From an uncultured Sphingomonadaceae bacterium (GTDB taxonomy: Bacteria; Pseudomonadota; Alphaproteobacteria; Sphingomonadales; Sphingomonadaceae): DNA of 64,000 nucleotides. Position 1 is the stretch's first letter. The number at the start of each line of letters is the position of its first letter. Where the stretch lies: positions 1 to 64,000 of the forward strand of contig CALKUK010000012.1 of assembly GCA_937996655.1 (NCBI GenBank), read 5' to 3'. The translations under genes were made by a program, and so were the position numbers. The notes beneath the pieces are model-generated. The model was not told where the DNA came from and did not search any database. It saw only the letters and a list, made by a program, of their open reading frames with translations. Below are positions 17,165 through 24,350 of this stretch, one piece after another.

Positions 17165-18132
17165 CGACGTCTGACGACCGGCGGTACATGGGGGCTGCCC
17201 TTGCATTGTCAGCGCGCGGCCGCGGGCGGACGGTTCCCAACCCCAATGTCGGTTGTCTCATGGTCCGGCGTGGCACGGTCGTGGGCCGGGGGTGGACGCA
17301 GCCCGGCGGTCGTCCGCATGCCGAAGCAATGGCGATTGCCCAGGCGGGGGATTTGGCGCGCGGCGCGACAGCCTATGTCACGCTGGAACCCTGCGCCCAT
17401 GAAAGCCGGCGTGGCCCCAATTGCGCCGACAGCCTGATCGCGGCCGGCGTCGCGCGGGTCGTGATCGCGCTCACCGATCCTGATCCCCGCACCAACGGCA
17501 AAGGCATTGCGCGCCTAAAGGCGGCCGGCATTGAGGTCGAGGCCGGGCTGATGGCGGCAGAAGCGGGTCGGGCCATGGCGGGGTGGCTGATGCAGTTGCA
17601 ACAGGGGCGCCCCTTTGTGACGCTGAAGCTTGCGACCTCGCTCGACGGATGTGTCGCCCGGGCCGATGGGGAGAGCAAGTGGATCACGGGAGAGACGGCG
17701 CGGCTCCATGCCCATCTGGAACGGGCCCGCAGCAATATGATCCTCGTCGGTCGCGGCACATATGATGCAGACGCCCCCCGGCTGGATGTCCGCTTGCCGG
17801 GGCTTGAAACCCGCGCCCCGGCGCGCGCGCTCTTGTCAAAGACAGAAGCCCCCGAGGGCTGGCTTGGCCTGACCGCCCCCGATCAGATTTCCGGATTGGC
17901 GCATGTCCAATATCTGATGGTGGAAGGCGGCGCCGAGACGGCGGGCGCATTTTTGAAGGCCGGTCTGGTCGATCGCCTGATGCTCTATCGCGCGCCGATC
18001 GTGATTGGCGCGGGCAAAGCCTGCCTTGCCGATATCGGGCTTGCGGTGCTGTCCGACGCGCATGGCCAGTGGCGGCGCGTCGATGTGCGCCCGCTTGGCA
18101 AGGACAGTCTCGAAGTCTACGAGCGGGCCTGA
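17161..18132 (+). CDS. ribD: Bifunctional pyrimidine deaminase/reductase RibD
   Basis: 323 residues. The N-terminal deaminase has the zinc motifs HAEAMAIA and LEPCAHESRRGPNCADSLI. The C-terminal reductase (from about 145) has FVTLKLATSLDG, the NADPH-binding MILVGRGTYDADAPRLDVRL, and MVEGGAETAGAFL. It carries out the second and third steps of riboflavin synthesis. It starts with GTG overlapping the upstream stop and is followed by ribE after 15 bases. Its length is at the short end for RibD, which normally exceeds 350 residues. Confidence 0.94.
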   Translation: MTTSDDRRYMGAALALSARGRGRTVPNPNVGCLMVRRGTVVGRGWTQPGGRPHAEAMAIAQAGDLARGATAYVTLEPCAHESRRGPNCADSLIAAGVARVVIALTDPDPRTNGKGIARLKAAGIEVEAGLMAAEAGRAMAGWLMQLQQGRPFVTLKLATSLDGCVARADGESKWITGETARLHAHLERARSNMILVGRGTYDADAPRLDVRLPGLETRAPARALLSKTEAPEGWLGLTAPDQISGLAHVQYLMVEGGAETAGAFLKAGLVDRLMLYRAPIVIGAGKACLADIGLAVLSDAHGQWRRVDVRPLGKDSLEVYERA

Positions 18133-18147
18133 AAAGGGGCGGACCAC

Positions 18148-18762
18148 ATGTTCACAGGCATCATTACCGACGTCGGCACAATCACCAGCGCAGAGCAGCG
18201 CGGCGACCTGCGGCTGATCATCCAGTGTGGCTATGACATGTCCGGTGTCGATCTGGGGGCCTCCATTGCCTGCTCGGGCGTGTGCCTCACGGTGGTTGAT
18301 AAGGGGGCGGACTGGTTCGCCATCGACGCGTCTGCAGAAACAGTGTCCAAAACGTCCAATGCCATGTGGGCACAGGGCCGCCGCTTGAACCTGGAACGCG
18401 CGTTGAAGATTGGCGATGAACTGGGCGGGCATATCGTGACGGGCCATGTCGATGGCGTCGGGACCATTGCCGCACTCGCGCCCGAAGGCGATTCGCACCG
18501 CGTGTCTGTCACCATCGGTGCAGAGATTGCGCCTTATATCGCAACCAAGGGCTCCGTGACCGTCGATGGCGTCTCGCTGACCGTCAACAGCGTGGCGGAT
18601 AATGCGGATGGCACCGCGACCTTCGGGCTCAACATCATTCCGCACACTTGGGATGTGACCGCCCTTGGGGATCTGGCCGTGGGCCAACAGATCAATATCG
18701 AGATTGACGTGCTGGCGCGTTATCTGGCGCGGATGCAGGAACGTTTGAGCGCGGCGCGGTAG
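18148..18762 (+). CDS. ribE: Riboflavin synthase alpha subunit
   Basis: 204 residues with the duplicated lumazine-binding barrel. Repeat 1 starts MFTGIITDVGTI and contains ACSGVCLTVV; repeat 2 contains GHIVTGHVDGVGTI and GSVTVDGVSLTVNSV. It dismutates two 6,7-dimethyl-8-ribityllumazine molecules to riboflavin. It lies in the same transcript as ribD. Confidence 0.96.
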   Translation: MFTGIITDVGTITSAEQRGDLRLIIQCGYDMSGVDLGASIACSGVCLTVVDKGADWFAIDASAETVSKTSNAMWAQGRRLNLERALKIGDELGGHIVTGHVDGVGTIAALAPEGDSHRVSVTIGAEIAPYIATKGSVTVDGVSLTVNSVADNADGTATFGLNIIPHTWDVTALGDLAVGQQINIEIDVLARYLARMQERLSAAR

Positions 18763-18774
18763 CCGAAACGCGTC

Positions 18775-18800
18775 ATGCTGAAACAAGTTCAGGATGACAA
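18775..18800. repeat. Sphingomonad-type GTCATCCTGAA intergenic palindrome
   Basis: GTCATGCTGAA, a short loop (ACAAG) and TTCAGGATGAC form an 11-bp stem with one mismatch. It resembles dispersed intergenic palindromes common in sphingomonad genomes. It follows the ribE stop and may act as a 3'-end hairpin. Confidence 0.6.
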
Positions 18801-18820
18801 CGCAGAGGGGTGCCTCTGCG
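18801..18820 (+). terminator. Possible hairpin terminator after ribE
   Basis: CGCAGAGG and CCTCTGCG form a perfect 8-bp stem around GGTG. There is no T-run, so it may be a weak terminator or stabilising hairpin rather than a classical intrinsic terminator. Confidence 0.4.
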
Positions 18821-18829
18821 CGAACGAAC

Positions 18830-18876
18830 CACATCAATGTGATTCTATGCATTGACGGTCACACTCGAATGTGATT
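18830..18876. promoter_or_regulatory. Candidate autoregulatory operator and promoter before the HTH-RibB gene
   Basis: AATGTGATT occurs twice (18836-18844 and 18868-18876), each within an inverted repeat: CACAT-CA-ATGTG at 18830 and TCACA-N6-TGTGA at 18859. A TTGACG -35-like box at 18852 gives a promoter so close to the ATG at 18887 that the mRNA would be nearly leaderless. The downstream protein begins with an HTH domain that could bind here. Confidence 0.45.
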
Positions 18877-18886
18877 ACGTCTACCT

Positions 18887-20164
18887 ATGTCTACGCAACT
18901 CATCGAAAAGCTCCGCAGCCTCGTCACCGACGGTGGTTTGTCCCGTTCCGGCCTTGCCCGTGCAGCCGGTCTCCACGCCAACACGCTGCGCGATCTGGAC
19001 CAGCCGGACTGGAACCCGACGGCAGAAACGCTGCGCAAGCTGGAAGCCTATCTGTTTGCCAGCGACGACAGCCCTGCGCTCGTCCCGATTGAGGAAATCA
19101 TCGAAGAAGCGCGCAATGGCCGCATGTTCATCCTCGTCGATGATGAGGACCGTGAAAATGAAGGCGATCTTGTGATTCCCGCGCAGATGGCGACGCCCGA
19201 TGCCATCAACTTCATGGCAACGCATGGCCGCGGCCTTGTCTGCCTGACGCTCACCAAGAAGCGCGTCGAGGACCTCGGCCTTGAGCTGATGAGCCGCGCC
19301 AATGGCACGCGTCATGAAACAGCGTTCACAACCTCCATTGAAGCGCGCGAAGGCGTGACGACCGGCATTTCAGCGGGCGACCGCGCGCGCACCGTGTCTG
19401 TCGCCATCGATTCGTCCAAGGGCCGCGATGATATCGTGACGCCCGGCCATGTCTTCCCGCTGATCGCGCGCGATGGTGGTGTGCTGGTGCGCGCGGGCCA
19501 TACCGAAGCGGCGGTCGATATCTCCCGCCTTGCCGGCCTCAACCCGTCGGGTGTGATCTGTGAGATCATGAAGGATGACGGCACCATGGCGCGCATGGAT
19601 GACCTCGTTTCCTTCGCGCGGATGCACAATTTGAAGATGGGCACCATCCGTGACCTGATCGAATATCGCCGCAAGAATGACCATCTGGTCGAATGCGTGT
19701 CCGAAGCTCCGTTCGTGTCTGACTATGGTGGCGAATGGACGGCCAAGACCTATCGCAACAAGGTTGACGGCTCAGTCAACATTGTCCTCCAGAAGGGCCG
19801 CGTGGTGGCAGACGAGCCGACGCTGGTGCGCATGCATGGCATCTCGATCTTCTCCGACGTGTTGGGCGCACCCGGACCGCGCAAGCGGACTCTTCAGCGT
19901 GCCATGGCGGAAATTGGTGCAGCGGGCGCCGGTGTTATTGTGCTGCTGATGCCGGGTGATGCAGACTCGCTCACGCGGGAAATCAGCGCCGCCACGGGCA
20001 AGGCGCCGGAAATGGACCTGCGCAGCTATGGCATCGGGGCGCAGATCCTCGCCGACCTTGGCATTCACGACATGATCCTTCTCACCAACGCCCACCGCAA
20101 TGTCGTCGGTATTGAAGGCTATGGCATCAACATCGTGGGCGAGCGCCCCATTCCGGAGGCATAA
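18887..20164 (+). CDS. ribB: 3,4-dihydroxy-2-butanone 4-phosphate synthase with N-terminal HTH and degenerate GCHII-like domain
   Basis: 425 residues in three parts. Residues 1-60 look like an XRE-type helix-turn-helix (SRSGLARAAGLHANTLRDLD). Residues about 65-270 are RibB with MFILVDDEDRENEGDL, HGRGLVCL and TSIEAREGVTTGISAGDRA, all intact. The C-terminal part resembles GTP cyclohydrolase II, but the zinc cysteine cluster is replaced by RMHGISIFSDVLGAPGPRKR, so it should not be a cyclohydrolase. RibB with a dead RibA half is known in proteobacteria; the N-terminal HTH is the unusual feature. A separate GTP cyclohydrolase must lie elsewhere. Confidence 0.88.
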   Translation: MSTQLIEKLRSLVTDGGLSRSGLARAAGLHANTLRDLDQPDWNPTAETLRKLEAYLFASDDSPALVPIEEIIEEARNGRMFILVDDEDRENEGDLVIPAQMATPDAINFMATHGRGLVCLTLTKKRVEDLGLELMSRANGTRHETAFTTSIEAREGVTTGISAGDRARTVSVAIDSSKGRDDIVTPGHVFPLIARDGGVLVRAGHTEAAVDISRLAGLNPSGVICEIMKDDGTMARMDDLVSFARMHNLKMGTIRDLIEYRRKNDHLVECVSEAPFVSDYGGEWTAKTYRNKVDGSVNIVLQKGRVVADEPTLVRMHGISIFSDVLGAPGPRKRTLQRAMAEIGAAGAGVIVLLMPGDADSLTREISAATGKAPEMDLRSYGIGAQILADLGIHDMILLTNAHRNVVGIEGYGINIVGERPIPEA

Positions 20165-20167
20165 CCC

Positions 20168-20587
20168 ATGGCTAAGTTTCTCATCGTCGAAGCGCGTTTT
20201 TACGATCATCTGAACGATATGCTCGTCGCCGGCGCCCAAGCGGCTTTGGAAGATGCCGGCCATCGCGCCGACGTCATCACTGTCCCCGGCGCGCTCGAAA
20301 TCCCTGGCGCGATTGCGCTGGCGGCGGAGAGCGGACGCTATGACGGCTTTGTCGCCATTGGCGTCGTCATCCGCGGCGAGACCTATCATTTTGAAATCGT
20401 CGCAGGCGAAAGCGCGCGCGGCATCATGGCGCTGACGATGGACGGCATTGCGATCGGCAACGGCGTCCTCACGGTCGAGAACGAACAACAAGCTCTCGTC
20501 CGCGCCGACCCTGCGCAGAAGGACAAGGGCGGCGAAGCGGCCAAGGCCGCCATCGCTTTGCTAGAGCTGAAGGGCCAGTTCGACTGA
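20168..20587 (+). CDS. ribH: 6,7-dimethyl-8-ribityllumazine synthase
   Basis: 139 residues, with VPGALEIPGAIALAA and GVVIRGETYHFEIVAGESARGIM, including the catalytic His of lumazine synthase. It condenses the RibB product with the pyrimidine to give lumazine. It lies four bases after the HTH-RibB gene, so ribD-ribE and ribB-ribH form a near-contiguous riboflavin cluster. Confidence 0.95.
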   Translation: MAKFLIVEARFYDHLNDMLVAGAQAALEDAGHRADVITVPGALEIPGAIALAAESGRYDGFVAIGVVIRGETYHFEIVAGESARGIMALTMDGIAIGNGVLTVENEQQALVRADPAQKDKGGEAAKAAIALLELKGQFD

Positions 20588-20627
20588 TCTGTAGTTAGGT
20601 TCGCGCAGAGGCGCGGAGAATGCACAG

Positions 20628-20660
20628 CGGTGCTCCGGCCTTGAGCCGGAGCACCGTTTT
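20628..20660 (+). terminator. Intrinsic terminator after ribH
   Basis: CGGTGCTCCGGC, a 5-base loop and GCCGGAGCACCG make a perfect 12-bp GC-rich stem followed by TTTTACTTT. It ends the riboflavin transcript and, being symmetric, may also serve the convergent ene-reductase gene. Confidence 0.85.
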
Positions 20661-20688
20661 ACTTTGCGGCCTTTGCGCGACCCAATTG

Positions 20689-21762
20689 TCAGGCCGCCGC
20701 CGGATAATCCGTATAGCCTTCCGGCCCCGCAGAATACCAAGTTGCCATGTTGGTCTCGGTCCATGCCTTGCCATCCCGAATACGATCAGCAAGATCAGGG
20801 TTGGAGATATAGGGGCGGCCATAGCTGACGGCATCCGCCAGACCGGAGGCGACGAGCGCGGCACCGCTTTCGGCCGTCAGGTCCGAATTGAGCACCAACG
20901 GATTTGTGAAAGCCTTGCGGATGGCGGGCGACTGCTTGGGCACATCGGTATTGCCGAAGGTGCCGTCCGGGCCGGGTTCCCGCAGTTCCAGAAAGCCGAT
21001 GTTGAGCTTTTGCAATGCCGTTGCCGCCGCTGTGAACAGGGCTTCGGGGTTGCTGTCATCCACGCCTTGGGAATCTCCATTGGGCGACAGGCGCACCGAG
21101 ACGCGGTCCGCGCCCCAGACGTCGCACAGCGCGGCTGTGACTTCGGTCGTCAGGCGGATGCGATTTTCAATGGACCCGCCATAGGCGTCATCCCGGAAAT
21201 TGCTGTTGTCGCGCAAAAACTGGTCGAGCAGATAGCCGTTCGCACTGTGGATCTGGACGCCGTCAAAGCCCGCCTTCTTCGCATTTTCAGCGGCCTTCAC
21301 ATAATCGCCGATCAGCCGGGGAATTTCATCAAGGCGCAGCGCGCGCGCTTCTTCGAGCGGCTGCTTGCCGGTCAACGTATAGGCATGGCCCGGGCCGGTT
21401 GTGGCCGAAGACGAGACGCCGGGGCCGTTGTTATAGCTGGAATGGACCAACCGGCCCATGTGCCAAAGCTGCAGGATGATGCGGCCATCGGCCTTGTGCA
21501 CGGCCTCCGTCACCGGCTTCCAGCCTTCGGTCTGCGCGTCGGTCCAGATGCCGGGTGCCGACGGCCAGCCAAGCCCTTCCTGCGAAATGCCCGTAGCTTC
21601 TGAAATGATCAGCCCGGCTGAGGCGCGCTGTTCATAATAGAGGCGCATCATATCATTGGGGATGTGGCCCGGATCTGCGCGACCGCGGGTGAGCGGCGCC
21701 ATCAGGATGCGGTTCGGGCATTGAATGGCCCCAAGATCAATAGGATCGAAAAGTGTCGGCAT
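20689..21762 (-). CDS. Old Yellow Enzyme family ene-reductase
   Basis: 357 residues starting MPTLFDPIDLGAIQCPNRI. FMN-binding OYE features are present: APLTRGRADPGHIPNDMM, LQLWHMGRLVHSSYNNG, and the substrate-binding HSANGYLLDQFLRDNSNFRDD followed by YGGSIENR. It resembles NemA/XenA-type alkene reductases that reduce activated C=C bonds or nitro compounds with NAD(P)H. ATG at 21762 is the family-like start. It is divergent from the EamA gene. Confidence 0.92.
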   Translation of the reverse strand: MPTLFDPIDLGAIQCPNRILMAPLTRGRADPGHIPNDMMRLYYEQRASAGLIISEATGISQEGLGWPSAPGIWTDAQTEGWKPVTEAVHKADGRIILQLWHMGRLVHSSYNNGPGVSSSATTGPGHAYTLTGKQPLEEARALRLDEIPRLIGDYVKAAENAKKAGFDGVQIHSANGYLLDQFLRDNSNFRDDAYGGSIENRIRLTTEVTAALCDVWGADRVSVRLSPNGDSQGVDDSNPEALFTAAATALQKLNIGFLELREPGPDGTFGNTDVPKQSPAIRKAFTNPLVLNSDLTAESGAALVASGLADAVSYGRPYISNPDLADRIRDGKAWTETNMATWYSAGPEGYTDYPAAA

Positions 21763-21800
21763 GTGCACCCCTAGTTGCTTTGTCAGTTCTCGTCCCGGAT

Positions 21801-22718
21801 ATGGGGGCGATGGGGACGACGCAACAGCAACATTCACTTGGGGGGCAAGAAGCTGGCAGCCGTGCCGCTGTCATCGCGGCGCTGCTCATTGGCAATACTG
21901 CGCTCGCCTTCGGGCCATGGCTCGTGCGGCTGGCCGATGTGGGGCCAAGCGCGTCGGCCATGTGGCGCTTGGCGCTTGCAGCCCCGGTGCTGTTTCTGAT
22001 TGCCGGTTATCGGCGGCAGGCGCTGACACTCCCTACCCGCGCACTCTATTGGACGATGCTGTTGTCCGGCCTGTTTTTTGCGGTCGACCTTGCGGCTTGG
22101 CATATTGGTATCCTCAAAACGAAGATGGCCAATGCGACGCTCTTTGCCAATGCAGCGAGCCTCTTCTTTCCGATCTGGGGTTTCATCGTGGCGCGCGCTT
22201 GGCCAACGCGGCGCGAAGGTGCGGCCTTTGGCGTCGCCGCCATTGGGACGGCCCTGCTGCTCGGCCGGTCGGCAGAACTCAGCGCGCAGAATGTATTGGG
22301 GGATATGCTCTGTCTCGCCGCCGGGATGTTCTACACAGCCTATCTGGTCGTTGTCGCGCAGGCGCGGCTCAAGCTGGAAAGCTGGACGCTGCTGGCGTGG
22401 TCCACGGTCGCAACGATCCTGCCGCTGCTCGGGATTGCACTGGCGCTGGGAGAAACGATCATCCCGCACAATTGGACGCCGGTCATCGCGCTGGCGATTG
22501 TCAGCCAGCTGATCGGCCAGGGAATGATGGTCTATGCCCTTGGGCGTGTGACGCCGCTTGTCTTTGGGCTGGCGTTGCTCACGCAACCGGTCGTCTCTGC
22601 GACGATGGGCTGGATCAGCTTTGGAGAAACGCTGCTTCTGCCCGATTGGATCGGGGCAGGGCTGATCGGGCTGGCACTCCTTCTGGTGCGCCAGCCCGAC
22701 CGATCAAAGGATCAATAG
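21801..22718 (+). CDS. EamA/DMT-family membrane transporter
   Basis: About 305 residues with ten predicted transmembrane helices in two EamA repeats, e.g. WRLALAAPVLFLIAGY and YALGRVTPLVFGLALLTQPVVSA. Members export metabolites, amino acids or drugs; the substrate is unknown. Starts at ATG 21801 and 21810 are both possible. Its last seven bases overlap the convergent PuuD-like gene. Confidence 0.83.
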   Translation: MGAMGTTQQQHSLGGQEAGSRAAVIAALLIGNTALAFGPWLVRLADVGPSASAMWRLALAAPVLFLIAGYRRQALTLPTRALYWTMLLSGLFFAVDLAAWHIGILKTKMANATLFANAASLFFPIWGFIVARAWPTRREGAAFGVAAIGTALLLGRSAELSAQNVLGDMLCLAAGMFYTAYLVVVAQARLKLESWTLLAWSTVATILPLLGIALALGETIIPHNWTPVIALAIVSQLIGQGMMVYALGRVTPLVFGLALLTQPVVSATMGWISFGETLLLPDWIGAGLIGLALLLVRQPDRSKDQ

Positions 22719-23275
22719 CCGCTTTCGGCCGAGATCATGCAATACAGCATGGCAATAGACAGCAGCGTGTTGGTGCGGCTGAACATCATGGCCGTGGTTG
22801 CAGCCTTCGCCTTCGTCGCATCGTCAGCAGCGACAATGCCCAGGGCCTTCTTCTGGTTTGGCCAGATGATGAACCAGACGTTGAACGCCATGATTACCGC
22901 GAGCCACATGCCGATACCGATTGTGCGGTAGGGCGATTGCAGCGTGAAGGCCTGATGCGCATAGCCTGCCTGAATGGCAACGACGAGGCCGGTTGCGACC
23001 GTCGCGGCAGCACCCCAGCGGAACCAGAACAAAGCGGCCGGCGCGATGTGCTTGGACACGGCGGGCTTCAGCTCTGCCGGGATTTTCGGCATGGTCGGGA
23101 TCTGCGTGAAGTTGAAGTAGTAAAGGTGGCCGATCCACATGATCCCGCAGAGCACGTGTGCCCAGCGCCACAGATAGTTGGCGTCAACGACACCTTGCAC
23201 CCCGAACAGCACAACGACCAGCAAGACGAGGCCTGCAGCCAGTACCGCGTTCAGATTTCCAAAAAATTTCGCCAT
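22712..23275 (-). CDS. PuuD-like membrane protein (urate hydroxylase membrane-domain family)
   Basis: 187 residues starting MAKFFGNLNAVLAAG, with four or five transmembrane helices and histidine-rich YLWRWAHVLCGIMWIGHLYYFNFTQ. This matches the membrane domain of PuuD-type urate hydroxylases, but the C-terminal cytochrome c domain is absent, so true urate oxidation is doubtful. No purine-catabolism genes are adjacent. Confidence 0.7.
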   Translation of the reverse strand: MAKFFGNLNAVLAAGLVLLVVVLFGVQGVVDANYLWRWAHVLCGIMWIGHLYYFNFTQIPTMPKIPAELKPAVSKHIAPAALFWFRWGAAATVATGLVVAIQAGYAHQAFTLQSPYRTIGIGMWLAVIMAFNVWFIIWPNQKKALGIVAADDATKAKAATTAMMFSRTNTLLSIAMLYCMISAESGY

Positions 23276-23375
23276 TTTTGACGACTCCCCCAATTGGTTG
23301 AACCTTTGATTGACGCGGGGAACCTAACATCCCATCTAGCCGCTGTCACCTTGGTTGCAGCGAAAGGCCCGGCAC

Positions 23376-24041
23376 GTGTCCGCCGATTTCAATAACATGA
23401 CTTTGGACGAGCTTCGTTTGGCGCTGGCGCGGGACTTGCCTGCCGATGCCGCTTTTGACGGATGGACCCTAGCGGCGCTGGCCGCGACGGCGGACCGGCT
23501 GGGCGTGGATGGCGATGTCGCGCAGCTCGCGTTTCCGGAGGGCGCGGTTCAGATGATCGACGCCTGGTTCGCCTCTGTTGATGCCGATATGCTGGCCGCC
23601 TGCCCGGCGGAGGCGCTGTCCGCCCTAAAAATCCGCGCCCGGATTTCAACGCTTGTCGAAGCGCGCCTGTCGATCCTTGCCCCCTATCGGGAGGCGCTGC
23701 GGCGCGCACAGGCGATCCTTGCCAGTCCGTTGCATGCCAGTACTGCGACCCGTCTGGGCTGGCGCGCGGCTGATGTGATGTGGCGTGCGGCTGGCGATAC
23801 GGCGACCGACTATAATCACTATACCAAGCGTGCCATTCTGGGGTCTGTTTACGCGGCGACGCTGTTGATTTTCGTCAATGACGAGAGCGAGGATTGGGTC
23901 GAAAGCCGCGCCTTCCTTGCACGGCGGATTGACGGCATCATGCGGTTTGAAAAGGCCAAGGCGAAATGGACGGGCAGCGGGATTGACCGGCATTTCAGCA
24001 TGGCCCGCTTCCTCGGGCGCCTGCGCTACCCTGCTGTTTGA
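23376..24041 (+). CDS. COQ9 family ubiquinone biosynthesis protein
   Basis: About 221 residues. It has the COQ9 C-terminal helical region RLGWRAADVMWRAAGDTATDYNHYTKRAILGSVYAATLLIFVNDES and a final FMARFLGRLRYP-like tail. COQ9 is a lipid-binding helper of the COQ7-type hydroxylation step in ubiquinone synthesis. GTG at 23376 is chosen because AAAGG lies about ten bases upstream; TTG at 23355 is also open. Confidence 0.88.
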   Translation: MSADFNNMTLDELRLALARDLPADAAFDGWTLAALAATADRLGVDGDVAQLAFPEGAVQMIDAWFASVDADMLAACPAEALSALKIRARISTLVEARLSILAPYREALRRAQAILASPLHASTATRLGWRAADVMWRAAGDTATDYNHYTKRAILGSVYAATLLIFVNDESEDWVESRAFLARRIDGIMRFEKAKAKWTGSGIDRHFSMARFLGRLRYPAV

Positions 24042-24065
24042 ATCGGCTGGCAATTCACTTTAGAA

Positions 24066-24086
24066 AATGATAATCAATTGCAATTG
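24066..24086. promoter_or_regulatory. Fur-like operator upstream of feoAB
   Basis: ATGATAATCAATTGCAATTG contains a GATAATCA half-site followed by AATTGCAATT symmetry. It lies 25 bases before the preferred feoA start, as expected for a Fur or Irr-type iron operator. Iron control of feo is common. Confidence 0.55.
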
Positions 24087-24110
24087 GGTTTGGATGAAAC
24101 TGGGGCCGGG

Positions 24111-24350
24111 GTGCAACTCGACGCATTGCCATTAAATCAGGTCGCACATATCGTCGACATTGACTGGGCGCGGCTTGGGGAGACCGAAGCGCACCGGTTG
24201 CGCTGCCTTGGATTTGAGGCGGGCGCCGAAGTGGAGCCGCTGCACCGTGGCTGGTTTCTTTTCAAAGACCCGCTGGCCGTCCGCGTCGGGCGGATGACCG
24301 TCGCTATCCGTGCCGCCCATGCCGCTGCTGTGCAGGTCACATCAGCGTGA
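24111..24350 (+). CDS. feoA: Ferrous iron transport protein A
   Basis: About 79 residues, beginning at GTG with VQLDALPLNQVAHIVDIDW and continuing in the SH3-like FeoA pattern (HRLRCLGFEAGAEVEPLHRG, DPLAVRVGRMTVAIRA). FeoA is a small cytosolic partner of FeoB. TTG codons upstream (24078-24090) are in frame but overlap the Fur-like site. The stop overlaps the feoB GTG. Confidence 0.85.
   Translation: MQLDALPLNQVAHIVDIDWARLGETEAHRLRCLGFEAGAEVEPLHRGWFLFKDPLAVRVGRMTVAIRAAHAAAVQVTSA

Noticed and set aside
18763..18886. FMN riboswitch before the HTH-RibB gene
   Set aside because: The conserved FMN-aptamer segments are not visible here or before ribD; only hairpins and short repeats are seen.
20620..21603. 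327-codon plus-strand frame over the ene-reductase
   Set aside because: It begins in the ribH terminator hairpin and lies antisense to a clear OYE gene.
21725..23281. 518-codon plus-strand frame over EamA and the PuuD-like gene
   Set aside because: It crosses two well-supported genes in another frame and has no recognisable domain.
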